DNA of 22,014 nt from Candidatus Saccharimonadota bacterium (lineage in GTDB: Bacteria; Patescibacteriota; Saccharimonadia; Saccharimonadales; UBA4665). The stretch is taken from NCBI GenBank assembly GCA_027314795.1, contig DAHVAE010000001.1, forward strand, positions 1 to 22,014, written 5' to 3'. The position numbers were made by a program, and so were the translations under genes. This document shows positions 1-7,809 of this stretch, piece after piece. Every line of letters starts with the position of its first letter. Position 1 is the stretch's first letter. Under the pieces are notes generated by a model. The model searched no databases and was not told where the DNA came from. It worked only from the letters and a program-made list of their open reading frames with translations.

Positions 1-263
1 CGCTTAATCAAAGTTACCCAACCTTAAGTCAGTTAAATTCTTCGACTTTTAGTGCTTTTGCACCGTCTCTTAACTATGTTAAATTTAAAGACCCAAGTTC
101 TACTAGTGTTAAGTTGGTATCAAACCCTACGGCATCTAACTATGCCTATGAGGTCTCACCGGCTAATTGCAACAACACTTCTATAAAGTGCTCTGGCTTT
201 AAGTTGGTTGCAACACTGTCTAATGGTAGCCAATACATTGTCTTAAGTCCCGCACATAAGTAA
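1..263 (+). CDS. Type IV pilin/pseudopilin-like protein, C-terminal part only
   Basis: An open frame runs from the left edge (first full codon at base 3) to a TAA at 261-263, giving about 86 residues; the N terminus lies outside the window. The visible part is rich in Ser, Asn and Thr. It ends in two cysteines about seven residues apart (AANC-like then IKCSGF), followed by a strand-like stretch KLVATLSNGSQYIVLSP. This Cys...Cys plus 'L-A-T-L-x-N/D-G-S-x-Y' ending is common in pilin and pseudopilin globular domains of Gram-positive and CPR bacteria, where the cysteines may form a disulfide outside the cell. The diagnostic prepilin N terminus (peptidase site plus hydrophobic helix) is not visible, so this is a family-level guess; it could be another secreted protein. 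Confidence 0.5.
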   Translation, partial: LNQSYPTLSQLNSSTFSAFAPSLNYVKFKDPSSTSVKLVSNPTASNYAYEVSPANCNNTSIKCSGFKLVATLSNGSQYIVLSPAHK

Positions 264-273
264 AACGACCTGT

Positions 274-279
274 TACAAT
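274..279 (+). promoter_or_regulatory. Putative -10 box (TACAAT) before the nuclease gene
   Basis: TACAAT differs from consensus at one base and ends 11 nt before the ATG at 291. A start site about 7 nt downstream would leave a leader of only a few bases. There is no Shine-Dalgarno-like sequence and no convincing -35. The spacing is slightly longer than at serS, folP and ftsE. Confidence 0.4.
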
Positions 280-290
280 ATAGCTAAGTA

Positions 291-1064
291 ATGGCAGTTC
301 AAAGAAGAAATACATTGCCCTACACTCCCGGGCAAAAAACAGAGTATAAAATTAGCCGATCTAAAATCGAGCTATTCATGCAGTGTCCACGTTGTTTTTG
401 GCTTGATGCTAGGTTGAAAATAAAACGACCTGATGGGCCACCATTTAGTCTTAATAAAGCCGTTGATGAACTCTTAAAGAAAGAATTTGATAGCTACCGC
501 AAAGTATCTAAACCACATCCAATAATGACAGATAACCAAATTAAGGCTGTGCCTTACCAACATGAAGACCTAAATAAGTGGCGACAGAACTTTGTAGGTG
601 TAGGCGTTTTACACAAGCCCACTAATCTCTATGTGTATGGAGCAGTTGATGATATTTGGGAAACTGAGGATGGTGAGCTGCTGGTTGTTGATTACAAAGC
701 TACCGCAAAAAATAGTGAGGTATCACTAGATGCTGACTGGCAGGTTAGTTATAAGCGCCAAGTTGAAGTTTATCAGTGGCTACTAAGACAAAACGGCTTT
801 AAGGTAAATGATACGGCCATATTTATATACACAAATGGGAGAATGGAGCTTGATGGCTTTAATGACCGCTTGGAATTTATAACCAAATTAATTGAATACG
901 AGGGTGATGACTCATGGATTAGCGGGACGCTGACTAAAATGAAAGCCTGTCTTGAAGGCTATATCCCGGCAGTTGGCGTAGCGGCTATGGGTGGAATTTG
1001 TGATTACTGTGCCTATGCTAAAGCTCGAACCGAACTAACTCTTAAAGCTCTTAAGAATGGATAA
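291..1064 (+). CDS. PD-(D/E)XK superfamily nuclease, Cas4/RecB-like
   Basis: Predicted cytoplasmic DNA nuclease of 257 residues. The N terminus has the family signature SRSKIELFMQCPRCFWLD (about residues 22-39). The core shows GAVDD (Asp120), VVDYKA with the D-x-K pair Asp134/Lys136, and Q-x-x-x-Y (Gln157/Tyr161), matching motifs II, III and IV of RecB/Cas4-type nucleases. Cysteines sit at 32 and 35 near the N terminus and at 220, 237 and 240 near the C terminus (CDYC), as in Cas4/AddB proteins that hold an iron-sulfur cluster. Cluster binding is inferred. There is no helicase domain, no CRISPR array and no other cas gene nearby, so a repair or DNA-end-processing role is more likely than adaptation. 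It lies 27 bp after the pilin-like gene and 15 bp before serS. The exact substrate cannot be read from the sequence. Confidence 0.78.
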   Translation: MAVQRRNTLPYTPGQKTEYKISRSKIELFMQCPRCFWLDARLKIKRPDGPPFSLNKAVDELLKKEFDSYRKVSKPHPIMTDNQIKAVPYQHEDLNKWRQNFVGVGVLHKPTNLYVYGAVDDIWETEDGELLVVDYKATAKNSEVSLDADWQVSYKRQVEVYQWLLRQNGFKVNDTAIFIYTNGRMELDGFNDRLEFITKLIEYEGDDSWISGTLTKMKACLEGYIPAVGVAAMGGICDYCAYAKARTELTLKALKNG

Positions 1065-1066
1065 TA

Positions 1067-1072
1067 TATAAT
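1067..1072 (+). promoter_or_regulatory. Consensus -10 box of serS, leaderless layout
   Basis: A perfect TATAAT ends 7 nt before the serS ATG, which places the expected transcription start on or next to the A of the start codon. No -35 match lies at 16-18 bp, and there is no room for a Shine-Dalgarno. The box also sits just past the stop codon of the upstream nuclease gene. Confidence 0.65.
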
Positions 1073-1079
1073 AGGCGTC

Positions 1080-2378
1080 ATGATAGATATCCAGCTCATC
1101 AGAGATAATCCGAAACTAGTAGAGCAGAAGTCTAAAGAAAAAGGCTATGAAGTAGCTATTGAAGAGATTTTAGGTTTCGATAAAGAACGTAGACAACTAA
1201 GTGTAGTTGTTGAGAATCTCAGACAGAAACGAAACCAGCTAGCAAGTGATGCAAAAGGTAGCAAACCATCAGAAGCTCAGTTAGCAGAGGGCCGTAAAGT
1301 AAAGGATGAACTTTTAGATAATGAACATCGGCTAACCTCAATTGAGAAGTCTTTAGAGAAGCTGTTAAAGGCAGTACCGAATATGCCGACTAAAGACGTT
1401 CCAGTCGGTAAAAGTGAAGATGAAAACCAGGTCGTTAAAGAAGTAGGTAATAAACCAGAGTTTAACTTCAAGGTTAAAAATCACGCTTTAATTGCTAAAG
1501 ACAGAGATTGGCTAGATAGCGTTCGAGCAGCCAAAGTAGCTGGTAGTCGCTTCGTGTACTTAAAGGGCGACTTAGTCAATCTCCAGTTTGCTATCGTTCA
1601 GTTCACACTCGATACCATAGGCGATCAATCAATTATCCAAAAAATGATAGACGATAATAAGTTAGAGCTAAGCCCTAAGCCATTTATTCCAGTTATCCCG
1701 CCAGCACTTATTAAAACAGATATTTATGAAGACTCCGGCAGGTTAGATGCTGAGAATGTAACTTACAAGATCGAGCAAGATGAGCTTTGGCTTAATGCCT
1801 CAGCCGAGCATAGCCTTTGTACGATGTACGCAGATGAGATCATACCGGAGAGTGAGCTACCAATAAGGTACATTGGTTATAGTACATCTTTTCGTAGAGA
1901 GGCCGGTAGCTACGGTAAAGATATGGAAGGGATGTTTAGAACTCACCAGTTCGATAAGCTGGAAATGGAAGTATTTTCAACACCGGAAACCTCTTTTAAT
2001 GAGCACTTGCTACTTATTGCCGTTGAAGAATACCTAATGACACAGCTTGAACTGCCGTATCAGTTGATCATGAAGTGTACTGCCGATATTGGTTTTCCTA
2101 ATGCCCGCGGGGTAGATATTAATACTTGGTTGCCTGGCCAAAATAAGTACCGTGAAACTCACTCGGCTGATTACATTACAGACTTTCAAACCAGAAGACT
2201 TAAAACACGCATCAAAAGGCTAGATGGTTCTATCGTGCTTGCTCATACTAACGACGCTACTGCATTTGCATTAAGTCGTATCCCAATTGCTATAATAGAG
2301 AATAACCAGACAGAAAATGGTCATGTAAGGATTCCGAAAGTACTAAGAAAGTACTTAAATGACCGAGAGATTATTTAA
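1080..2378 (+). CDS. serS: Serine--tRNA ligase (SerRS)
   Basis: Class II aminoacyl-tRNA synthetase that activates serine and charges tRNASer (and tRNASec where present). Its 432 residues match the family length. Residues about 1-110 form the charged antiparallel coiled-coil arm that grips the long variable arm of tRNASer. The core shows motif 2 TSFRREAGSYGKDMEGMFR (269 onward, with Arg272 contacting ATP/serine), WLPGQNKYRETHSAD, TDFQTRRLKTR, and motif 3 with Arg400 in ALSRIPIAIIENNQ. Two places are unusual. The serine-binding T-x-E loop reads SAE in NASAEHSLC, and the glycine-rich start of motif 3 (usually NGSGLAVGR) reads NDATAFALSR. The essential Arg is kept, so the enzyme should work. The ATG at 1080 is supported by a -10 box 7 nt upstream. 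hpf follows after 14 bp and is probably co-transcribed. Confidence 0.96.
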   Translation: MIDIQLIRDNPKLVEQKSKEKGYEVAIEEILGFDKERRQLSVVVENLRQKRNQLASDAKGSKPSEAQLAEGRKVKDELLDNEHRLTSIEKSLEKLLKAVPNMPTKDVPVGKSEDENQVVKEVGNKPEFNFKVKNHALIAKDRDWLDSVRAAKVAGSRFVYLKGDLVNLQFAIVQFTLDTIGDQSIIQKMIDDNKLELSPKPFIPVIPPALIKTDIYEDSGRLDAENVTYKIEQDELWLNASAEHSLCTMYADEIIPESELPIRYIGYSTSFRREAGSYGKDMEGMFRTHQFDKLEMEVFSTPETSFNEHLLLIAVEEYLMTQLELPYQLIMKCTADIGFPNARGVDINTWLPGQNKYRETHSADYITDFQTRRLKTRIKRLDGSIVLAHTNDATAFALSRIPIAIIENNQTENGHVRIPKVLRKYLNDREII

Positions 2379-2392
2379 CTAAACAAAAGGCT

Positions 2393-2761
2393 ATGATAGA
2401 GAAGATAGAGATAGAAGGCGTACATATGGAAGTTGACGATAATATTCGTCGCTATGTGCTAAAGAAGATTGCCAAACTAGACAAGTATTTGCCAAAGCAG
2501 GCTAAAGAGTCTGCCCATGCTGAAGTTATTCTAAAAAGCAAGGAATCAAAAGGCAATCGTTCTACCTGTGAAGTAACCCTATTTTTACCAAAAGAGACAA
2601 TCAATGTTAAAGAGTCAACTCAAAACATTTATGCAGCTATCGATATCGTTGAGGCTAAGCTTAAACATCAAATAGAAAAGTACAAAGAACTACACGCAAG
2701 CTATAAGCTGAGACGTCACCTAGTTGCTAAATTCCGTAAAAAAGCTGCTCAAAAACGTTGA
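2393..2761 (+). CDS. hpf: Ribosome hibernation-promoting factor, short form (HPF/RaiA/YfiA)
   Basis: Small protein of 122 residues that binds the decoding centre of the 30S subunit and silences ribosomes under stress or starvation. The sequence follows the family pattern: a first strand IEKIEIEGVHMEV, helix DDNIRRYVLKKIAKLDKYL, strands including HAEVILKS and TCEVTLFLP, and a second helix YAAIDIVEAKLKHQIEKYKEL. It ends in a very basic tail KFRKKAAQKR. The C-terminal dimerisation domain of long HPF is absent, so it should not form 100S dimers in the long-HPF way. The ATG at 2393 aligns with normal family starts; an internal ATG at codon 12 would remove the first strand. The gene ends in TGA. 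It lies between serS and secA; hpf next to secA is a known bacterial arrangement. Confidence 0.9.
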   Translation: MIEKIEIEGVHMEVDDNIRRYVLKKIAKLDKYLPKQAKESAHAEVILKSKESKGNRSTCEVTLFLPKETINVKESTQNIYAAIDIVEAKLKHQIEKYKELHASYKLRRHLVAKFRKKAAQKR

Positions 2762-2767
2762 AGCAGG

Positions 2768-2819
2768 TATAATATTTATCAATAGTTTAACTAAAGACTT
2801 TTATACAGTTCAGAAGGTG
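2768..2819 (+). promoter_or_regulatory. secA promoter and ribosome binding site
   Basis: A perfect TATAAT (2768-2773) begins just after the hpf stop. An AAGGTG Shine-Dalgarno at 2814-2819 sits 8 nt before the secA ATG at 2828. This gene therefore has a normal leader of roughly 45-50 nt, in contrast to the leaderless layout at serS, folP and ftsE. A second weaker -10-like TATACA lies at 2802-2807. Confidence 0.5.
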
Positions 2820-2827
2820 TTCGTTTA

Positions 2828-5434
2828 ATGAATATTGTTGTTAAGAAAATCCTTGGAGATCCTCAGGCTAGAACTCTGAAAAGGCTTAGAAAAAAGGTCA
2901 TTACCATTAACGACCTAGCCAAGAGGTATGAGAAATTAAGTAATAAGGAACTCAAAGGTCAAACTGAAGCTCTAAAGAATAGGCTAAAAAAAGAATCTCT
3001 AGATGACATTTTAGTCGATGCTTTTGCTGTTGTGCGGGAGGCCTCAACTAGAACGTTAGGTCAAAGGCATTTTGATGTTCAATTAATTGGCGGTATGGTC
3101 CTTCATGAAGGTAGCGTGTCAGAAATGAAAACTGGTGAGGGTAAAACTTTAGTTGCGACGTTAGCTGTTTATCTCAATGCTTTATCCGAGAAAGGTGTAC
3201 ATGTCGTGACGGTTAACGACTATCTAGCTCAACGAGATGCTGGCTGGATGGGCCAGATATATAGCTTTTTGGGGCTATCCGTAGGAGTAATAATTGCTGA
3301 TCATAGTTACACTTATGATCCTGATTATACTAATAACGATCACGAGGATGAGCGCTTTAGACACCTCAAGCCATGTAGTCGCCATGATGCTTACCAAGCA
3401 GACATAACTTATGGTACGAACAATGAGTTTGGTTTTGATTACCTTAGAGACAACATGGTGCGTGAGGTTGATCAACTTAGGCAAAGAGACCTAAATTACG
3501 CCATCGTCGACGAAGTTGATTCTATTTTAATAGACGAGGCCAGGACACCGCTAATTATTAGTGCTCCAAGTGCTACTAGTGGGACGTCATATGCTCAGTT
3601 TGCAAAAGTAGTTAGACAATTGGTTAAAGACAAAGACTTTGAAACTGACGAAAAGCGGAAAACTGTCATCTTGACAGATAAAGGGATAGCTAAGATAGAA
3701 AAGATTCTCTCATTGCCTAATCTTTATGATTCGGAGAATATCCGAACAATCTATCACCTGCAGCAAGCTTTAAGAGCCCAGGCCTTATTCCACCGAGATA
3801 AAGATTATGTTGTCACAAAAGATGGTGAAGTAGTTATTGTCGATGAATTTACGGGTAGACTACTGGCTGGCAGGAGATATAACGAAGGGCTGCATCAAGC
3901 AATTGAAGCCAAGGAAGACGTTGAAGTTCAAGAAGAAAGCATGACCTTAGCTACGATATCCTTTCAAAATTACTTTAGACTTTACAACAAACTGGCCGGC
4001 ATGACAGGCACAGCCTCGACAGAAGCTGAAGAGTTTCATCAGATATATAAGTTAGGTGTCGTAGAAATACCTCCTAACAAGCCAATTGTTAGAATTGACC
4101 GCTCTGATCGCATTTATCGATCTGAAAGAGGTAAGTTTAATGCCATAGCTAAAGAGGTCAAAAGGCTGCACACTAAAGGCCAACCAGTACTACTCGGTAC
4201 GGTATCAATTGAAAAGAATGAGCTACTCGGTAGTTTACTAACCAAAGCCGGTATCCCACATCAGGTATTGAATGCTAAGAATAACGAACGAGAAGCTACA
4301 ATTATTGCGAAAGCCGGGCAACCCGGGGCCGTAACCCTAGCCACCAATATTGCTGGTCGAGGTACGGACATCGTACTTAGTGATGAGGTTAAAGAATTAG
4401 GCGGGCTGTTTGTGCTAGGCAGTGAAAGACATGAGTCAAGGCGTATAGATAACCAGTTACGTGGTAGGTCCGGAAGGCAAGGTGATCCGGGTGTGACCCA
4501 ATTCTTTGTGAGTACCGAAGACGATCTAATGCGTATTTTTGGCGGCGATCGTATAGCAACAGTTATGGAACGTCTCAAGGTTGACGATGAAACACCAATT
4601 GAGAATAGAATAATCTCTAAATCTCTAGAAGGAGCTCAGAAAAAGGTTGAAGGTTTTCATTTTGATCAACGTAAGAACGTTGTCCAATACGACGACGTTA
4701 TGAACAGACACCGTAAAGCTACTTACGCTATGCGTCACGAGATATTGAAGGCAGATGATATTTCTAAACGTATTAATATTTTCGTTGATGAAGAAGCCAA
4801 GTCTCTTGCTATCTCCCCCGAAGTAACTTCAGACATCTTTGAGGACATGATTAAAGAAATATTCCCATTTGATGAAAAGACGCTAGACAAACTTTTTGAT
4901 AGCGACGCAGAAAAGTTTGAAGAAGTCTTAAAGACCAATGCCAGAGAGCTTTATACGGCAAAGGAGAAGCAGTTTACCAAAGATATTATGCGTCAAGTTG
5001 AGCGCGAAGTATATTTACAAGTTTTGGATAATCTATGGATGCAACATCTAGAAAACATGGATCATCTTCGGGAAGGTATTCACTGGATTAGCGTTGGTCA
5101 ACAAGACCCACTTGTTGAATATAGAAGGAGGGGGCAACTCCTTTTTGAAGATATGCAGAATAATCTACGGCATGAGGTATTAAGGGCTATTTTCCATGCT
5201 GAACCTCTTAGTCAAGAACAGCTAGATCGAGCTATGGAAACCGATTTAACCATTGCGGCCAGAAGCTCAGTTGAAAACGCGGGTGAGATCATTGAAAATC
5301 AAAACGAATTTGAAGAAGAAGACTTTAATAAACAACCACCGAAGCCAAAAAAGAAACAATCCCAAAACATTAAGAAAGCTAGGAAAAACGAAAGGAAGAG
5401 GAAGACCGCAGCAAAGAAGAGGCAACGAAGATAA
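2828..5434 (+). CDS. secA: Preprotein translocase ATPase SecA
   Basis: The motor ATPase that pushes unfolded preproteins through SecYEG; 868 residues. Walker A is TGEGKT (Lys106), DEAD-box-like Walker B is DEVDSILIDEARTPL (Asp228), and the second motor half has GRGTDIV (about 510) and QLRGRSGRQGDPG. The preprotein cross-linking domain, helical scaffold and C-terminal helical-wing regions follow (YLQVLDNLWMQHLENMDHLREGI). There are two departures from model SecAs. An extra acidic/His-rich stretch of about 25-30 residues lies before the DITYGTNNEFGFDYLRDN motif (HSYTYDPDYTNNDHEDERF region). The C terminus is a Lys/Arg-rich tail without the CxC...CH zinc motif used to bind SecB and lipids. The last A of the TAA stop is the first base of the next start codon. 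Confidence 0.97.
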   Translation: MNIVVKKILGDPQARTLKRLRKKVITINDLAKRYEKLSNKELKGQTEALKNRLKKESLDDILVDAFAVVREASTRTLGQRHFDVQLIGGMVLHEGSVSEMKTGEGKTLVATLAVYLNALSEKGVHVVTVNDYLAQRDAGWMGQIYSFLGLSVGVIIADHSYTYDPDYTNNDHEDERFRHLKPCSRHDAYQADITYGTNNEFGFDYLRDNMVREVDQLRQRDLNYAIVDEVDSILIDEARTPLIISAPSATSGTSYAQFAKVVRQLVKDKDFETDEKRKTVILTDKGIAKIEKILSLPNLYDSENIRTIYHLQQALRAQALFHRDKDYVVTKDGEVVIVDEFTGRLLAGRRYNEGLHQAIEAKEDVEVQEESMTLATISFQNYFRLYNKLAGMTGTASTEAEEFHQIYKLGVVEIPPNKPIVRIDRSDRIYRSERGKFNAIAKEVKRLHTKGQPVLLGTVSIEKNELLGSLLTKAGIPHQVLNAKNNEREATIIAKAGQPGAVTLATNIAGRGTDIVLSDEVKELGGLFVLGSERHESRRIDNQLRGRSGRQGDPGVTQFFVSTEDDLMRIFGGDRIATVMERLKVDDETPIENRIISKSLEGAQKKVEGFHFDQRKNVVQYDDVMNRHRKATYAMRHEILKADDISKRINIFVDEEAKSLAISPEVTSDIFEDMIKEIFPFDEKTLDKLFDSDAEKFEEVLKTNARELYTAKEKQFTKDIMRQVEREVYLQVLDNLWMQHLENMDHLREGIHWISVGQQDPLVEYRRRGQLLFEDMQNNLRHEVLRAIFHAEPLSQEQLDRAMETDLTIAARSSVENAGEIIENQNEFEEEDFNKQPPKPKKKQSQNIKKARKNERKRKTAAKKRQRR

Positions 5435-6717
5435 TGAAGCACACAGTTGCAGAAGTTAAGCTCAAGAATGGGGCAAAAGGACTGGTAATTCATGTACCAG
5501 ATGCTTCAGTGATGACTTATGATATTAACTTCAGAGCCGGAGAATATCTAGTAAAGCCAGATAAATGGGAAGTGCCTCATCTCATGGAGCATGTCCTTTT
5601 AGGGGCTAACGAACTAATACCGAAAGCCAGAGACTTTCATGCAGAACTTGAAAAAAACGGCGCTTATTCAAATGCCTCAACAGGAGTTTATGACGTAACT
5701 TATGAAGCTGAATGTGCTGAATTTGAATGGCTTAGAGTACTAGAGCTCATGTTAATTGCAATCGCTAAGCCACTCTTTTTAGAAGATGAATTTAATGCTG
5801 AGTTTGGTAATGTCCAGGAAGAGATGACGGCTAGAGCCAACAATCATTTCAGAAGATTGTCTTTAGAAATGAGAAAAGCCATTGGTTTTATAGCCAAAAC
5901 AGATAATGAGCGATTAAAACTTATGCATAATGTTACAGTCGATAATGTCAGGGAGCATCATAAACGGACTCACTTTACATCCAATATGAGGTTTGTTGTA
6001 GCTGGCAACTTTACACCAGGTAGGATGAAAGCTCTAAAGTCTTGTTTGGAAAGCATTGAGCTACCTAGAGGTACAAAACGCTTCCCATTGCCTGCTGAAA
6101 AACCAAAGATTCTAGATAAACCGCTTTACGTTAGTAATGATACTGTTGAGAACCTATATTTTTACATAGATACCTTTAAACGTAGTCGTCTGACAGAGAG
6201 TGAGGCCGATGCTCTAAACTTGCTTAACACCTACCTGACCGAAACTCTTTATTCAAAAATTTTAGGAACTGCCAGGGAGAGAGGTCTGTTATACGACATG
6301 AATTCAGGACTATCTCAAACCAAAGATGCCTCAAACTGGTGGTTTGGTGCTCAAGTCTCTGAAAAAAACTCCAAGGCCCTAGCAGACATCTTTATTAGCG
6401 AATTATCTAAGGTTTGTAGGGCTGATCTCAAACAAGACGATATTGATGCCACTAAACAATATGCTCTTGGTAGATTTCAAAGATCTGCCCAAACAGTCGG
6501 CGGCACAGCCAATGGGTATTCTAATCGTTATTTCTTTGATGGTGTTATTGAAGATTACTATCGAATACCAGAGAGAATAAAGGATGTCACTAAGGAAGAA
6601 ATGGTTAAAGTGGCGAACATGATGTTTGATGAGAGGGTTTGGATACTTGGGGTATTAGGCAACTGCGGCCAGGATCTAGTTAATGACCTATATAAGCAAC
6701 TATCTGTTCTTTGGTAA
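5434..6717 (+). CDS. M16-family zinc metallopeptidase (insulinase/processing-peptidase type)
   Basis: Predicted zinc protease of 427 residues. The inverted zinc motif HxxEH is present as HLMEH (His49, Glu52, His53), and the third ligand is expected at Glu129 or Glu130 in NVQEEM, about 76 residues later as usual. The length fits the single-chain, two-lobe M16B/M16C subunit, and the C-terminal lobe holds a conserved-looking R...Y region (RFQRSAQTVGG to NRYFFDG). Partner and substrate cannot be told; relatives degrade short peptides or process targeting signals. There is no signal peptide, so it is probably cytoplasmic. The start overlaps the secA stop as TAATG, suggesting translational coupling, and prfB follows after 9 bp. 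Placement between secA and prfB is unusual relative to Firmicutes, where those two are adjacent or nearly so. Confidence 0.85.
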   Translation: MKHTVAEVKLKNGAKGLVIHVPDASVMTYDINFRAGEYLVKPDKWEVPHLMEHVLLGANELIPKARDFHAELEKNGAYSNASTGVYDVTYEAECAEFEWLRVLELMLIAIAKPLFLEDEFNAEFGNVQEEMTARANNHFRRLSLEMRKAIGFIAKTDNERLKLMHNVTVDNVREHHKRTHFTSNMRFVVAGNFTPGRMKALKSCLESIELPRGTKRFPLPAEKPKILDKPLYVSNDTVENLYFYIDTFKRSRLTESEADALNLLNTYLTETLYSKILGTARERGLLYDMNSGLSQTKDASNWWFGAQVSEKNSKALADIFISELSKVCRADLKQDDIDATKQYALGRFQRSAQTVGGTANGYSNRYFFDGVIEDYYRIPERIKDVTKEEMVKVANMMFDERVWILGVLGNCGQDLVNDLYKQLSVLW

Positions 6718-6726
6718 GCTATCTTT

Positions 6727-7809
6727 ATGATGTCTAAAAAATTAACCGAATTAGAAACGGAATATTCAGACTTAGCTGAAAGATTAAAGCTAGATCATGC
6801 AGAGAATGAATTAAATGATCTTATTGAAGAATCTAAAGCCCTGGAATTTTGGACGGATAATCTTAAAGCCCAAAAAACAATGAAACAAATAGCTAAACTG
6901 AAAAATAGACTTGGTCCTTGGTTTGAGGTCCGAGATTCTCTAGCTGAGCTTAAAGAACTTGCCGACCTAGAAGATAAACAGATGGCAAGTGAGATATCTG
7001 AGCAGGTTGATCTTTTATCGCAAAAGTTAGCAAGACTTAAGGATGAGCTCAAGTTATCTGGCCCCTACGACGATCACGACGCTATTTTAAGCATTTATGC
7101 TGGCGCTGGCGGTACTGACGCTCAAGACTGGGCTCAAATGCTATATCGAATGTACAATCGTTGGGCAGAGAAGAACAGCTACGGAGTTAGCCTAGTAGAT
7201 CAAGCCATGGGTGAAGAAGCGGGCATAAAGAGCGTCTCAGTTGATATAACTGGACCCTTTGCATATGGTAAGTTAAAAGGTGAGCACGGAGTACATCGTT
7301 TAGTAAGGTTAAGCCCATTTAATGCCGACAATAATAGGCAAACCAGTTTTGCTAAAGTAGAAATCTATCCAAAAATTGAACAGCCTGACGAGGTCCAAAT
7401 TAATGATAAGGATCTAAAAATCGATGTCTTTAGGAGCGGTGGTCATGGTGGTCAAAGTGTAAATACCACTGATTCTGCTGTCAGGATAACCCATTTACCA
7501 ACAAATTTGTCAGTGACCATTCAAAACGAAAGGTCACAATTGCAAAACAAGGAACTTGCCATGACGATACTTAGATCTAGACTTGCAAGCTTACAAATAG
7601 ATCAGCATGCTGAAAAACTATCTGAATTAAAAGGGCCTAATGTCTCGGCAGAGTGGGGCAACCAAATACGTTCCTATGTTCTACATCCCTATAAACAAGT
7701 TAAGGACCTAAGGACAAACTATGAGTCAAAAGAACCGGACAAAGTCTTAGATGGTGATATCACGCCGCTAATAGACGCTTATCTTAGTTATAGCGCAACA
7801 TTAAATTAA
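6727..7809 (+). CDS. prfB: Peptide chain release factor 2 (RF2)
   Basis: Recognises UAA and UGA stop codons and triggers peptide release. The stop-codon-reading tripeptide SPF is present (196-198, in RLVRLSPF), which separates RF2 from RF1. The catalytic GGQ loop reads GGHGGQSVN (239-246) and is followed by TTDSAVRITHLPT. AGAGGTDAQDWAQMLYRMY marks the conserved middle domain. Length is 360 residues, against about 365 for E. coli RF2. Many bacteria autoregulate prfB by a +1 frameshift at CTTTGA near codon 25. Here the matching stretch reads CTAGAT in frame with no TGA, so no frameshift is needed. Two ATGs are in tandem (6727 and 6730); either may be used. The stop overlaps the convergent folP stop. 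Confidence 0.96.
   Translation: MMSKKLTELETEYSDLAERLKLDHAENELNDLIEESKALEFWTDNLKAQKTMKQIAKLKNRLGPWFEVRDSLAELKELADLEDKQMASEISEQVDLLSQKLARLKDELKLSGPYDDHDAILSIYAGAGGTDAQDWAQMLYRMYNRWAEKNSYGVSLVDQAMGEEAGIKSVSVDITGPFAYGKLKGEHGVHRLVRLSPFNADNNRQTSFAKVEIYPKIEQPDEVQINDKDLKIDVFRSGGHGGQSVNTTDSAVRITHLPTNLSVTIQNERSQLQNKELAMTILRSRLASLQIDQHAEKLSELKGPNVSAEWGNQIRSYVLHPYKQVKDLRTNYESKEPDKVLDGDITPLIDAYLSYSATLN

Noticed and set aside
262..432. Repeated AAAACGACCTG near 262 and 421
   Set aside because: Only 11 bases, one copy in a gap and one inside a gene; no flanking similarity, so chance is the simplest reading.
291..1064. CRISPR-Cas locus suggested by the Cas4-like protein
   Set aside because: No direct repeats with regular spacers and no other cas gene on either strand.
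2756..2761. TGA read as glycine (alternative code)
   Set aside because: hpf, ftsE and the degenerate receiver all end in TGA at family-typical lengths, no conserved gene here has an internal TGA, and RF2 is encoded.
4261..4578. 105-codon open frame on the minus strand inside secA
   Set aside because: It lies antisense to the conserved SecA motor motifs, its product is Ser/Arg-rich with no recognisable motif, and no promoter or ribosome binding site was seen; a shadow of secA.
6700..6830. Programmed frameshift in prfB
   Set aside because: No in-frame TGA or CTTTGA-type slip site at the expected codon; the reading frame is continuous.
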